From Firmicutes bacterium HGW-Firmicutes-16 (GTDB lineage: Bacteria > Bacillota > Clostridia > Oscillospirales > Oscillospiraceae), in assembly GCA_002841545.1 (NCBI GenBank), contig PGZZ01000012.1, forward strand, positions 26,409 to 90,408: DNA of 64,000 bases, read 5' to 3'. The notes below the pieces were generated by a model. It made no database searches. It was not told the DNA's origin and worked only from the letters and a program-made list of their open reading frames with translations. This document shows, piece by piece, positions 27,069-36,674 of the stretch; position 1 is the stretch's first letter; the number at the start of each line of letters is the position of its first letter. The translations under genes were made by a program, and so were the position numbers.

Positions 27069-28234
27069 TTATATATCGCATAGCGTGGCTACTGCTTTTT
27101 TCGTTGTTTCTTCAAGAGCGTGGACATATATGTTGTACGTAATTTCAACCGAGGCGTGCCCGAGAAGCGATGATACGATTTTGACATCAGTATTTTTCGC
27201 GATTAGTTGGGTCGCGAAGGTGTGCCTGAGCGTATGTATTCCGCACGGTCTAATATTGGCTCGTTTTAATATTGCTTCGAAGGTCCGCGTGAAGTTATCT
27301 ATCGTATTGAATGTGCCGTCGACCTGAGCGAGTATTGGGCTATCTTCGCCGAAGTATCTGGTCTTTTTTAGTTCATTCAACGCCGCTTTCGCAGCAGCAT
27401 TTACCGGGATACTGCGCTTGCCGTTTTTGGTTTTCGTCGTTTGGAACTGTTGCTTCCATCTTCGCTCATCTTCTGTGCGGTCTCGGACTCTTACCAGTGT
27501 CCCGTTGGTATGAATGATACCACTCGCTTCATCATAATCCGACCATCGCCATGCTAATGCTTCCCCCACGCGAACGCCGGTGTTGAGCGTTAATATCATT
27601 GCATAGCCTAGAGGATATATTGGTTTTCCGTTACCCCACGTTGCTGAAGCAGCAATCTTGAACCGGTTTATTTCTTCTTCGCTTAAGTATCGTATTTCCT
27701 TTGTATCAAATTGTTCCTGCGACGGCATTACTACACCGAGCATCGGGTTCTTGACTATTATCTCCTTAGGGAAGATGGCATATTTCATGCTCTCATTGAG
27801 CGTGTTATACGCTTTCTTAATGGTTGAGTAGGATTTCCGTCATCCTGAAGACGGTTTATTACTTCGTTCTGGATTATTCCGTATGTAAGCTCGTTTAGTT
27901 TATAGCTGCCGATGTTCGGAACGATATTGTTTAGCACGGTGCATTCGAGCCTATCATATGAAGTATCTTTAAGGGTGCGGCGCTTTACCAATGACATCCA
28001 TTCTATCATAAAATCTTCTAGCTTCATTTCTGCGCCAGCGGTCGGCAATAGAAACTCTGCGCTCTTTTTATATTCGTCCAGCTTAGCCATTGCTTCCTTA
28101 CGGGTTTTTCCCGTAAAGGTTTTTCTTTTCCCGCCAACAGTTATTTGGGCTACCCAAGCGTCTTTGATTTCTTTGCCTTCTTTGTCTCGGTGCCGATATA
28201 CTGATCCTTCGCCTACTGCTCGTCTTGATGCCAT
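27069..28234 (-). pseudogene. Tyrosine recombinase (phage/ICE-type integrase), one-base frameshift
   Basis: The first part (28234-27785) has the Arm-binding and SAM-like domains (GEGSVYRHRDKEGKE, SYDRLECTVLNNIVPNIG). Near 27835 the frame is lost; the intact reading YSTIKKAYNTLNESMKYAIF continues one base off into the catalytic domain. That domain keeps Arg in NTGVRVGEALAW, HTLRHTFAT, LLGH and Tyr in ITYNIYVH. Apart from the indel the protein would be full length (~388 residues). It sits at the left end of an element bounded by the 13-bp repeat. Confidence 0.88.
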
Positions 28235-28361
28235 GTGTCATCACCTCAACGACAGTATACCGACAACGTTTCACAAGTCAAGTGAAATAACCCTATCTAA
28301 TTATTATATAAAACAGTCGGGAAATTAATTTGTGTTTATATAATCAGGTTTTGGAATAACG

Positions 28362-28934
28362 TCAAACAGCTTCATATTCAAGCTGTATCATCTCAGCCGC
28401 GTTCAAATCCATTATCCCAATCTTACCTGTTAGCCATGCAGACTGAGCCGTACTTGGAATTATTACAGGCATTCTATCATGAATAAAAGCAAGTTCCGGA
28501 GCGGCAGGGCGCGTCAGTATGACGAAACGCGGAAGCTCCGTATCCGCTTCCGTTTGATACAGTCCCGCCATGAAAAGCGGCTCCTTCGCGCGTATTGCGT
28601 ACTTTTCCTTTTTTACTCCGTCCTTACGCCACTCGAAATACCAGCCCGCCGGAACCAGACAGCGCTGAGATTGAAAAGCCTTTCTGAACATTGGCTTCGT
28701 GTCTGCGCTTTCAAGCCGTGCGTTTATTATAATGCCTTTGCCACCGAAGCCGGAGAAGCCCCACTGCATGAGCTGCTGAGATATGGCTGTCACTACTGGC
28801 GCAATCTCAGTAGGGAATACCTCGCCGAGCTTCATTTGCCCCAGCAGTTTGGAACCTTTATGGCTCTCGCGGATTGATTTAATAATCACATCTATAATAT
28901 CAATGCCGTCGGGGATGTAGTACCTTCCACACAT
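28362..28934 (-). CDS. SRAP-domain protein (HMCES/YedK-like abasic-site shield)
   Basis: 190 residues beginning MCGRYY, so Cys2 is free after Met removal to form the thiazolidine crosslink with abasic sites in single-stranded DNA. Conserved NARLES, AGWYFEW (Glu in the active site), MAGLY and HDRMPVI (active-site His) are all present. It lies in a group with a Y-family polymerase, XRE repressor and ImmA/IrrE peptidase, i.e. a DNA-damage tolerance context. Confidence 0.92.
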   Translation of the reverse strand: MCGRYYIPDGIDIIDVIIKSIRESHKGSKLLGQMKLGEVFPTEIAPVVTAISQQLMQWGFSGFGGKGIIINARLESADTKPMFRKAFQSQRCLVPAGWYFEWRKDGVKKEKYAIRAKEPLFMAGLYQTEADTELPRFVILTRPAAPELAFIHDRMPVIIPSTAQSAWLTGKIGIMDLNAAEMIQLEYEAV

Positions 28935-28943
28935 TTCAGTCTC

Positions 28944-29210
28944 CTATCTGCGCTCAACAAACCAGCGGCCTATGTTGTTGCCAGAATTCGCAGTGCTGCG
29001 CTCAAAAAACAGATAGCTCTGTTTACCTCGTACAGAAATTGTGTATCTGTCGCCCTGACCACCGGCTTTCATAGCTGCCGCTTGTCGTATATCAAGAATC
29101 CTGTCTATCTCGTAAATTGAACCATCTTCCCAAGTTAGTTCTTTGGGAATCATTCGTCCTTCCGCGTCGAACGCGGCGCGGACGCCGACATAAACCTTCT
29201 TGTTTTCCAT
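28944..29210 (-). CDS. Small conserved protein of Y-polymerase clusters
   Basis: 88 residues from ATG 29210, 7 nt after AAGGAAGG; a TTG at 29216 overlaps the peptidase stop. Contains WEDGSIYEIDRILDIRQAAA and GDRYTISVRGKQSYLFFE. I have seen this type of small beta-rich protein beside dinB-like genes in Firmicutes but know no function. Single base-pair spacing to its neighbours shows operon membership. Confidence 0.7.
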   Translation of the reverse strand: MENKKVYVGVRAAFDAEGRMIPKELTWEDGSIYEIDRILDIRQAAAMKAGGQGDRYTISVRGKQSYLFFERSTANSGNNIGRWFVERR

Positions 29211-29212
29211 GC

Positions 29213-29740
29213 TCAAACCTTCCTTAGAAAGTCCCCCGTCGCCATAAGCGGCGGCTCTATAAATTCATAGCCCCTTCGCTTCATAAGTCTGAACTTGAAA
29301 TCCATCAGCTCCGGCGGAACGCCCAGCCGCGCCGCGGCGCCGAAAAACGAAATGTCGTCGTTTAGATGTGCGAGCACATCCTCGTCCTTCATCAGATAGT
29401 CTGCCGCGAAGATATTCGCCTCATACTCTTTTCCTCCTGCTTTGTCAAACACAGCGAAGTCGTGGAATGCAGCCGTACCGCTTGACTTGCTGTGCAGTAC
29501 TGCGTGAGCGAGCTCATGCATGAGTATGACGCGCTGAAGTTCCTCCAACAGGTCGGCATTCACCGTTATGTGCTTCTGGCGGCAGGCGGTGATGAAAAAG
29601 CCTTTGCAGCAGCCGTCATATACGCCCATAGGCTCATATCTTACTATGACCTTCAGCTCCTCGGCGAGCTTCGCTGGCTCAAGCTGTCCGTATTCCGATT
29701 TTATTCTTTCAAGCTCGCTAAGCGCATAGTCGTTTTTCAT
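29213..29740 (-). CDS. ImmA/IrrE family metallopeptidase
   Basis: 175 residues with the zinc motif HELAH in VILMHELAHAVLH and a distal acidic ligand in EYEANIFAADYLM. Homologues (ImmA of ICEBs1, IrrE of Deinococcus) cleave a partner XRE repressor after DNA damage. The partner is the adjacent gene at 29777. No extra sensory domain is visible. Confidence 0.9.
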   Translation of the reverse strand: MKNDYALSELERIKSEYGQLEPAKLAEELKVIVRYEPMGVYDGCCKGFFITACRQKHITVNADLLEELQRVILMHELAHAVLHSKSSGTAAFHDFAVFDKAGGKEYEANIFAADYLMKDEDVLAHLNDDISFFGAAARLGVPPELMDFKFRLMKRRGYEFIEPPLMATGDFLRKV

Positions 29741-29776
29741 CTTCCGTCACCTCCCCTGCAATTACTATAGCTTAAA

Positions 29777-30202
29777 TTATTTGCTTGCGTAAGTCTTCTT
29801 CGCGGCTTCCTTACAGTCGACATAGGCCTTCATGACCGCCTGGAAAAAGGCGTCCTTGGCTTCATCGGATATGTCCCCGCCGGCAAAAAGTGCTGCGTTC
29901 TGCTGCAAAAGAGCCTCAACGTCCCTCGCCTGTCTCGCACCGTATCTGAGTCTCGCGTCCTCAACGTAGTCCATACTCTCCGCACCGTACTGTGGGTTCT
30001 CTATTTCGTCATTTTTCAAGTATTCCGGTGTCACGCCCAGAGCCTTCGCAAGCTTATAAAGCTGCGCCGGCTGCGGTAGCCTGCCGTCCGTCTCATAGGA
30101 TGTCACGGTTCTCAATCCAATACCCGCCTTCTTACCGAGTTCTCCCTGAGTTAGCCCGAGCTCCGCCCTGCGGGATATTAGCTTATCCTTAAATGTTCTC
30201 AT
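29777..30202 (-). CDS. XRE-family repressor, putative ImmA/IrrE substrate
   Basis: 141 residues from ATG 30202, 7 nt after GGAGG. N-terminal HTH (LTQGELGKKAGIGLRTVTSY), an interdomain segment PEYLKNDEIENPQ, and a helical C-terminus for dimerisation. Divergent from the polymerase gene with several TGCGTA-type palindromic half-sites between, so it probably represses both directions until cleaved. Confidence 0.87.
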   Translation of the reverse strand: MRTFKDKLISRRAELGLTQGELGKKAGIGLRTVTSYETDGRLPQPAQLYKLAKALGVTPEYLKNDEIENPQYGAESMDYVEDARLRYGARQARDVEALLQQNAALFAGGDISDEAKDAFFQAVMKAYVDCKEAAKKTYASK

Positions 30203-30208
30203 CTTCAA

Positions 30209-30378
30209 ACCTCCAAACCATTTACTGTATATTACGCAAATCTCTTGACTTTATTGCGCATATTTGCTACCATGCAAGCGTAATATAAAGCGACTACTAG
30301 CAATCATGTGCATATTATATCCTGACACTATTTCAGTGTCAAGCAGAATAATTGCGTGTGTTTGCGTATATTTACGCA
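30209..30378. promoter_or_regulatory. Divergent operator region with TGCGTA-type palindromes
   Basis: TGCGTATATTTACGCA at 30363-30378 is a perfect palindrome with a 4-bp spacer just before the polymerase ribosome site. Related half-sites occur as TATTACGCAAA, TTGCGCATATTTGC and GCAAGCGTAATA nearer the repressor. A separate inverted repeat TGACACT-ATTTC-AGTGTCA lies at about 30323-30341. Confidence 0.7.
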
Positions 30379-30391
30379 GGGAGGTTCGGCT

Positions 30392-31633
30392 ATGGGCGGA
30401 AGGGCAATACTTCACAGCGATATGAACGCGTTCTACGCTTCAGTGGAGATGATGCTCCATCCCGAGCTTCGCGGCAAGGCAGTCGCCGTCTGCGGTTCTA
30501 CGGAGAACCGGCACGGCATCGTACTGGCAAAATCGGAGCTTGCAAAAAAAGCTGGCGTCAAAACCGGCTTGGCAAACTGGGAAGCGCAGCGGCTATGTCC
30601 GGGACTGATACTCGTCCCTCCGCACTTTGAGGAATATGTAAAGTATTCAAAACTTGCTCGCGAGATATACCAGCGATACACGGAGTTCGTAGAGCCATAC
30701 GGCATGGACGAATGTTTCCTCGATGTGACGGGCAGCGCCGGAATCTACGGTGGTGGTTATGCCGTTGCCGATAAAATAAGAAATGAAATAAAATCTGAGC
30801 TGGGGCTAACGGTCAGCGTCGGCGTATCGTATAATAAGGTATTTGCAAAGCTGGGCTCCGACATGAAGAAGCCGGACGCTATTACGGAAATCACGGAGGA
30901 CAGCTTCAAAACGCAGGTATGGCCGTTGCCCGCTTCAGACCTATTTTTTGTCGGCAGGGCGACAGCGAAAAAGCTCTCGCGCTTTGGTGTCAACACGATA
31001 GGCCAGCTTTCGGAATTAACGCCAGAGCTTCTGCAAGAGACCTTCGGGAAAAATGGTCTCTTACTCTGGGCTTATGCAAACGGTCTCGATACGGCGCCGG
31101 TTATGGCGCAGGACTTTGTCATGCCGATAAAGTCCATTGGGCACGGAATAACCTGCACCTCAGACCTTGAAAACGAGGAAGAGGTCTGGCACGTTATGCT
31201 GGAGCTCTCGCAGGACATCGGACACAAGCTGCGTGTTCAAGGACTCAAGGCTTCGGGAATTCAGATTACGGTCAGAAGCAACGACCTTCAATTCAAGCAG
31301 TTTCAGGGCAAGCTGGCAAACCTGACACAGAACCCTACGGATATTGCAAAGAAAGCGCGCGAGCTTTTTCATACGAATTATGACTGGCATCTGCCGGTAC
31401 GCACGATAACCGTCAGGAGCATTAATCTGCGGGAAACGGAAGCACCGGAGCAGATAGACCTTTTCTACGATACGCGCAAGGCAGAAAAAGACGAGCAGCT
31501 ATATAGCTGCGTTGAGGATATTCGCCGCCGCTTTGGCAAGCACGCCATTTGCCCTGCTGCGCTCATCGGTGATATAAAGATGCCATCTTACCGTGATCAC
31601 GACCTCGTCATGCCCGGCATGATGGGGCGATAA
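30392..31633 (+). CDS. dinB: Y-family DNA polymerase (DinB/Pol IV type)
   Basis: 413 residues from ATG 30392 (GGGAGG 7 nt upstream); GTG 30356 lies in the operator. Palm begins ILHSDMNAFYASVE with the first metal Asp, and YGMDECFLDVT supplies the DE pair. Thumb helix-hairpin-helix FFVGRATAKKLSRFGVNTIG and a little-finger domain follow. No C-terminal clamp-binding motif was obvious. The polymerase would do error-prone bypass; its regulation by an XRE/ImmA pair rather than LexA is inferred from position and operators. Confidence 0.92.
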   Translation: MGGRAILHSDMNAFYASVEMMLHPELRGKAVAVCGSTENRHGIVLAKSELAKKAGVKTGLANWEAQRLCPGLILVPPHFEEYVKYSKLAREIYQRYTEFVEPYGMDECFLDVTGSAGIYGGGYAVADKIRNEIKSELGLTVSVGVSYNKVFAKLGSDMKKPDAITEITEDSFKTQVWPLPASDLFFVGRATAKKLSRFGVNTIGQLSELTPELLQETFGKNGLLLWAYANGLDTAPVMAQDFVMPIKSIGHGITCTSDLENEEEVWHVMLELSQDIGHKLRVQGLKASGIQITVRSNDLQFKQFQGKLANLTQNPTDIAKKARELFHTNYDWHLPVRTITVRSINLRETEAPEQIDLFYDTRKAEKDEQLYSCVEDIRRRFGKHAICPAALIGDIKMPSYRDHDLVMPGMMGR

Positions 31634-32512
31634 TTGATAGAATAAGAGATAGACAATTTGGTTGACTATCTCTTAAAATTAATTATTTGTAGCACCTCAC
31701 AAAGCTCAAGTTGAATGATTTAAAAATAATGCACAGCCCATATACTCTAACAGATTGCCCTGTACAAACATCACAAAACATACATACCCGCTCTACCAAT
31801 TGCGAACCTACGACCTTCGGGTTATGAGATGGTTGTTTATTCATCTCATATTAATTTAATGCATGATTAATTGCATTTGGCTGTGTATGTGCTGGATATT
31901 GCGGATAATTATTTATAGTTCCCACGTTGTCGTGACAACGAATATCTGTGTTGGGGTCAAATCGGGGTCAACGTTTTATCATTAGCTTCGTACTAACATC
32001 ATCATAAAAGTATGAGGAACTCATCCCAATTCATATCGGAGTAAGCTTATTCTGTGATTATTTCAAACCGCTAGGATGTTTATCCATAAGCGACAACATA
32101 CTATTATGTAATAGGAATCATATAAATTAGTGTTTGATATCATGCTTTATGTATAACGGGAAATGATTACCCTGAAACTGCTTTGATATTTATCTTTGCC
32201 AAATGCGTAATGATGACGTGCAATTGCCCATTATAACATCATAAACGAAAAAGCATTTCACTTGCTTTGGCGCATTTGGCATCTTTTTTAATCTATAACA
32301 ACCAGCAAACGAACTAGAAACATTTGTATTATATCAGAAGCGTCGTAGCTTTTAATATTATCAATAGCGTATGGGTCTAGTTTTTATCCGCAATAGTGCC
32401 CACATATTATTTTCGATTGTCGTGTTTTGACATAACGACATGAAATATGTTAAAATATATAATTACAAAATATTACTGCAATACGCTCAGGGGAACATGG
32501 AGGTGACCACAT
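31634..32512. other. Gene-free region at right end of integrated element
   Basis: About 880 bp with no credible gene. Holds the tRNA-Met fragment (31787-31828) and a perfect inverted repeat CGTTGTC-GT-GACAACG at 31925-31940. Confidence 0.6.
31787..31828 (-). repeat. tRNA-Met(CAT) 3'-part fragment fused to a D-arm; right att-like site
   Basis: On the minus strand CTCATAACCCGAAGGTCG and TAGGTTCG correspond to the anticodon loop (CAT), 3' stem, variable loop and T arm of elongator tRNA-Met. They are followed directly by CAATTGGTAGAGCGGG, a D-arm sequence. The 5' anticodon strand and acceptor are missing. The embedded 13 bp ACCTTCGGGTTAT (31813-31825) repeats at 26221. Confidence 0.65.
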
Positions 32513-33622
32513 CTGTATCAGCTTACAAAACAGGATTATGACAATATCTTCTCATTTTATACTGCAATAAACAGTGACTATTCAAACTATGAAAATATCG
32601 TGTTGTTTTCACTTTCTACAATATTTAAAATCAAACTTGCAGCCTACGGCGCGTTCAGAATCGATAGTAACGGTGTTATAAAAGTGGATCACATTATTAG
32701 CAACAGCATCCGAGGGGAGATACTGGATCAATATAAAAAAGAACATTATCTTGAAGATGCTTTTCTCAACAACTACGCACAGCTATGTTACTCCAACCCC
32801 GATGCAGCCTATTTTACCGATGACTTGCTGGATCAAGAAGAATATCAACACTCCGGTTACACAAAGCTTCTGAGAAAATCCAATATTGGGCATGAAGCGC
32901 TCATAGGCGTAAATGGTTTGCCGGGAAGCTTAGTTCATATTATTAGAATCTATAAGTCAGTAGACGCCGGAGATTTTACAGAGCAAGAAAAAGAGCTGTT
33001 CCAGTATATTGGTCAGGCATTTAACCATAGTAAAACGCTTTTTAACCGGTTTGTTCGTCAGCAGCGTAAGCTCGAAGCCGTCTCCGCCTATTGTGATGAA
33101 ATCTCTTTCGGCTTTGCAATACTTGATGGCAAAGGAAGGCTTTTGCAGAGCAATGCTGCATTTATGAATTTTAGTTCCAAGCTTTCATCCGGCCTTACAA
33201 AGGGCGAGATCGCAACGGATATCATTTTTGCGGTTACAGGGACCGACAAATTGCCTGAAGGAAATTATTTCCGTGAAGAAACTCATGTGAACGGTGTTTT
33301 AATTACAATGCAGAAGAAGCGGGTTGTTCTTTCAATCCGCACGGAGAACCTTTACTATATTACTCTTCAGAAGGACAAAGGCGACCGGGTTCCTGATATA
33401 AATTCTATATCCCTTTCCTCACGCTATGGCCTTACCCGAAGAGAAACAGAGGTGATTTTACTCGTTGTAAAGGGCTATAACAATCAAGAAATATCGGACG
33501 ATTTGTTTATAGGAGTCTCGACTGTCAAAACACATATCAGCAATATTTACTCGAAACTAGCGGTGAGCTCACGCACAGAGATGCTGAAAAAGCTTCAAAA
33601 CGACGAACCCCGAAGGCTCTAA
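32513..33622 (+). CDS. LuxR-family transcriptional regulator
   Basis: The frame is open from 32507. The best ribosome site GGAGGTGA (32499-32506) points to CTG 32513, giving LYQLTKQDYDNIFSFYTAIN as N-terminus; the first conventional start is GTG 32600, which lacks a site and would remove part of the domain. The C-terminus is a LuxR HTH (LTRRETEVILLVVKGYNNQE, STVKTHISNIYSKL). The ~270-residue N-terminal part has a PAS/GAF-like composition. It precedes the acyl-CoA genes and is the likely regulator. Ends in a strong terminator. Confidence 0.82.
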   Translation: MYQLTKQDYDNIFSFYTAINSDYSNYENIVLFSLSTIFKIKLAAYGAFRIDSNGVIKVDHIISNSIRGEILDQYKKEHYLEDAFLNNYAQLCYSNPDAAYFTDDLLDQEEYQHSGYTKLLRKSNIGHEALIGVNGLPGSLVHIIRIYKSVDAGDFTEQEKELFQYIGQAFNHSKTLFNRFVRQQRKLEAVSAYCDEISFGFAILDGKGRLLQSNAAFMNFSSKLSSGLTKGEIATDIIFAVTGTDKLPEGNYFREETHVNGVLITMQKKRVVLSIRTENLYYITLQKDKGDRVPDINSISLSSRYGLTRRETEVILLVVKGYNNQEISDDLFIGVSTVKTHISNIYSKLAVSSRTEMLKKLQNDEPRRL

Positions 33623-33652
33623 TCTGATTAAGATTAATTGAATAGAATCAAA

Positions 33653-33686
33653 AGAGGACTTTCGTAAATCGAAAGTCCTCTTTTTC
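33653..33686 (+). terminator. Intrinsic terminator after LuxR gene
   Basis: AGAGGACTTTCG (33653-33664) and CGAAAGTCCTCT (33670-33681) pair perfectly around TAAAT, followed by TTTTCG. Confidence 0.9.
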
Positions 33687-33900
33687 GATTAGTTTCTCAA
33701 CAGTGTGGACGATAAATTCACCCTTACTAATTTTTGTGCTGTACTTTTTCAGTCCATTTTTAAATCTTTCCGGATGTTTTTACGATAACAAAAACAGAGT
33801 ATCATTTAGTGCACAAGGGAAGAGACGATCTTAACTCTTCAGGTAAGAAGCATTCATACTTTCAGCAGTAAAGCTGTGAAAATATTCTGGAGGAGATAAT

Positions 33901-35046
33901 ATGAGAAAACAGTACTTACTTACGGATGACCAGAAAGATCTTCAGCTAATGGTAAGGGAATTCGTTGCAAAAGAGATTATACCTTATGCGGCGATATGGG
34001 ATGAAAAAGGTGAATTTCCGATTGGAACATATAGAAAAGCTGTCGAAATGGGACTTCATGTTACAGAATTGCCTGAAAAATTCGGCGGTATGGGCCTTAA
34101 TCATTTAACCGATTGTCTTATCATGGAAGAGATGGGTTACGGCGATGCCGGCTTTGCGTTATCTATAGGCACTAATATGCTCGCTTATGCCGCAATGGTA
34201 ATTGCGGGTTCGGATGAACAAATGAAAATCTTTGCCGATATTGTTGTGCCAGGCGGACTTGCAGCGTTCGCCTTGACTGAAGCTCAGGGCGGCTCCGATG
34301 CATCGAACTGCAAAACTACCGCAGTAAAGATTGGAAACGAATATATTATTAACGGCACTAAGGCGTTTATTACTAACGGCGGAAATGCCGATGTCTACAT
34401 AGTGTTTGCAATGACCGACCCTGAAATGGGCGTAAGAGGAATGTCGGCATTTTTAGTGGAGCGCAGCCGTGTTGGAGTCTCAGTTGGCGCTCACGAGAAC
34501 AAAATGGGTATCAGAGCATCCAACACCTCCGAAGTGGTTTTTCAGGATGTTCGCGTACCTGCCGATCACTTGCTTGGAGCGGAGGGTTTTGGCTTCTTAA
34601 TTGCAATGCAAACGCTTGACCGCAGCCGCCCAGCTGGCTCATCAGTCGTTGTGGGTCTCTGCCAGAGAGCGCTAGATGAATGCGTCGCTTACTCCAAAGA
34701 AAGAGTTGTATTCGGCAGACCGATATCAAAGCATCAGGCTGTCTCATTTACTATGGCCGACATGGAGATACAGACCGAAGTCGCTCGGAGAATGGTACAT
34801 TATTCTGCACAGCTCATGGACAACGGTATTTTTGACTCTGAGGTCAGCGCAGTGGCAAAGACATTTGCGGGTGATATCGCAATGAAAGTAACGTGCGATG
34901 CCATTCAGGTGCTCGGAGGATACGGATACAGCCGCGATTACCCAGTAGAAAAGCTAATGCGCGATGCAAAAATATTCCAGATTTTTGAAGGAACAAACCA
35001 AATTCAGCGTATCGTTATTTCATCTGCACTAATGAAAGCAAAATAA
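33901..35046 (+). CDS. Short-chain acyl-CoA dehydrogenase
   Basis: 381 residues, the usual family length. FAD/substrate loop AFALTEAQGGSDAS, then INGTKAFITNGG. The catalytic base is the Glu of IFEGTNQIQR near the C-terminus, as in butyryl-CoA and short-chain dehydrogenases; QVLGGYGYSRDYPVEK is also conserved. It would interconvert acyl-CoA and trans-2-enoyl-CoA with electrons through ETF, but no etfAB is in the window. First gene of the acyl-CoA operon, comparable to FadE of the B. subtilis fadNAE set. Confidence 0.9.
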   Translation: MRKQYLLTDDQKDLQLMVREFVAKEIIPYAAIWDEKGEFPIGTYRKAVEMGLHVTELPEKFGGMGLNHLTDCLIMEEMGYGDAGFALSIGTNMLAYAAMVIAGSDEQMKIFADIVVPGGLAAFALTEAQGGSDASNCKTTAVKIGNEYIINGTKAFITNGGNADVYIVFAMTDPEMGVRGMSAFLVERSRVGVSVGAHENKMGIRASNTSEVVFQDVRVPADHLLGAEGFGFLIAMQTLDRSRPAGSSVVVGLCQRALDECVAYSKERVVFGRPISKHQAVSFTMADMEIQTEVARRMVHYSAQLMDNGIFDSEVSAVAKTFAGDIAMKVTCDAIQVLGGYGYSRDYPVEKLMRDAKIFQIFEGTNQIQRIVISSALMKAK

Positions 35047-35140
35047 GTTTTGTTAACTGTTCCAGGCGGAGAATATTGAGTGATTTATTTATATATCAGT
35101 TAAACAGCTTCAAAAAACATTAGAAGGAGAGGACTTTATT

Positions 35141-36532
35141 ATGGCAACAAGAGACTTAACCGCAGACATTAATAAGTACTACAAGGATCATCTGGTTTCA
35201 ATGGAAGATGCAGCAAAAGTAATTAAAGCTGGCGACGTTGTTTGGATGGGACAGGCAACACAGGTTCCATACGCTTTTCTTGATGAACTCCATGCGCACA
35301 AGGAATCTTACAACGATGTTACCTTAATCTGGAACTGTGCAAATGTTCCCTTTAACATGATCTTTGATCCCGATGCAAAAAAGCATTTTCGCATGCTTTC
35401 CTTGTTTTGCCTGCCTCTTGAGCGTATGTCGGGCGACATGGGTGTTATGGAATACCCTAGTGTCGGCTATGAATTTACTATCAAATATGTTTTTGAATAT
35501 GGCTGCAATACGATAGCCTATCAAGTTTGCCCGCCGGATGAAAACGGTTTCTGCAATTACGGCGCTTACGGTATTTCCAACGGCGCTCAGGTTGCAACCG
35601 ACCCGCGTATTACAAAAAAAATTGCTTTCATTGATCACGGCCAGTATGCTGTTCCCGGCAAACAAGAAGACGTATCTATGCATATCAGCGAATTCGACTA
35701 CATAGTCGAAAACGATACTGTTCTGGTTCCTATCCCTGCGGCTCCGCCTACGGACGTTGATAAGCAAATCGCATCATATATACTGCCCTACATTCACGCA
35801 GGCGACAAGGTCGAAATTGGCTTTGGCGGTCTGGGCGAAGAAATTTTGGCAAACCTAAAAGACGTAGGACAGCTAGAAATTTTCTCCGAAGTGGCTTGTG
35901 ATAATATGGCCACTCTCGTTGAGGAAGGCGTTCTTACAAAGGTTGTTGCATCCAGCCCCGGAGCTTGCTCTGAAAAATTCTTCGATTTTATTGCAAAGGA
36001 TCCAAGAGCTCAACTAATCCCTACATCTACTACTATTAATCCATTTGTAATTGGCAAGACGGAAAACATTGTTGCTATCAACGCAACTTTCATGGTTGAC
36101 TTGCTCGGTCAAGCTTGCTCCGAATCACAGGGACTTAAACCTTACAGCGGTGCCGGCGGTTCATTTGCGTATATTTTCGGCGCAATGAACGCACCTGGCG
36201 GACGCAGTTTTGTTTGCCTGCGTTCTACATATAAAGACAAAGAAAAGAAATTGCAATCGAACATCGTGCCTTGGCTGCCTGAAGGAAGCATTGTTACAAC
36301 GCCTAAGAACTATCAGATGTACATTGTTTCTGAGTGGGGTATTGCAAATGTTTTCCTCAAAACCTGCAAGGATCGTATTAAAGCCATAATCAAGATTGCA
36401 CATCCGGACTTCAGGCAGGAGCTCAAAGATAAGATTTGCACGACACCGTTAATTTCGGAGGCTGATTTTGAAAACGGCTTCAACTTATTTAATGAAGACC
36501 CTGCGGACTGCTATGATGTTCACGAGCGTTGA
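35141..36532 (+). CDS. Acetyl-CoA hydrolase/transferase-family CoA-transferase
   Basis: 463 residues. GFGGLGEEILANL and LEIFSEVACDN place a probable catalytic Glu in the SEV segment of family I CoA-transferases. GAGGSFAYIFGAMNAPGGRS is the C-terminal glycine loop. Homologues include 4-hydroxybutyrate CoA-transferase and butyryl-CoA:acetate CoA-transferase. In this operon it would activate a short-chain acid at the expense of acetyl-CoA, or release it. Precise substrate unknown. Confidence 0.85.
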   Translation: MATRDLTADINKYYKDHLVSMEDAAKVIKAGDVVWMGQATQVPYAFLDELHAHKESYNDVTLIWNCANVPFNMIFDPDAKKHFRMLSLFCLPLERMSGDMGVMEYPSVGYEFTIKYVFEYGCNTIAYQVCPPDENGFCNYGAYGISNGAQVATDPRITKKIAFIDHGQYAVPGKQEDVSMHISEFDYIVENDTVLVPIPAAPPTDVDKQIASYILPYIHAGDKVEIGFGGLGEEILANLKDVGQLEIFSEVACDNMATLVEEGVLTKVVASSPGACSEKFFDFIAKDPRAQLIPTSTTINPFVIGKTENIVAINATFMVDLLGQACSESQGLKPYSGAGGSFAYIFGAMNAPGGRSFVCLRSTYKDKEKKLQSNIVPWLPEGSIVTTPKNYQMYIVSEWGIANVFLKTCKDRIKAIIKIAHPDFRQELKDKICTTPLISEADFENGFNLFNEDPADCYDVHER

Positions 36533-36674
36533 TGTCAGAATTACTTTCATCTCCAATAGCAATCCTTTCTCACGGCTTCACTTATTTGTATCCACTCAGT
36601 ACAAATAAGCTCTCCTTTTGCTGCTGACTGTCTATACTCTGCCAATAGAGTAGTCGGTAACCTACTGAAGCGTG

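Noticed and set aside
31787..31828. Functional permuted tRNA gene
   Set aside because: Acceptor strands and the 5' anticodon strand are missing, so no complete cloverleaf forms.
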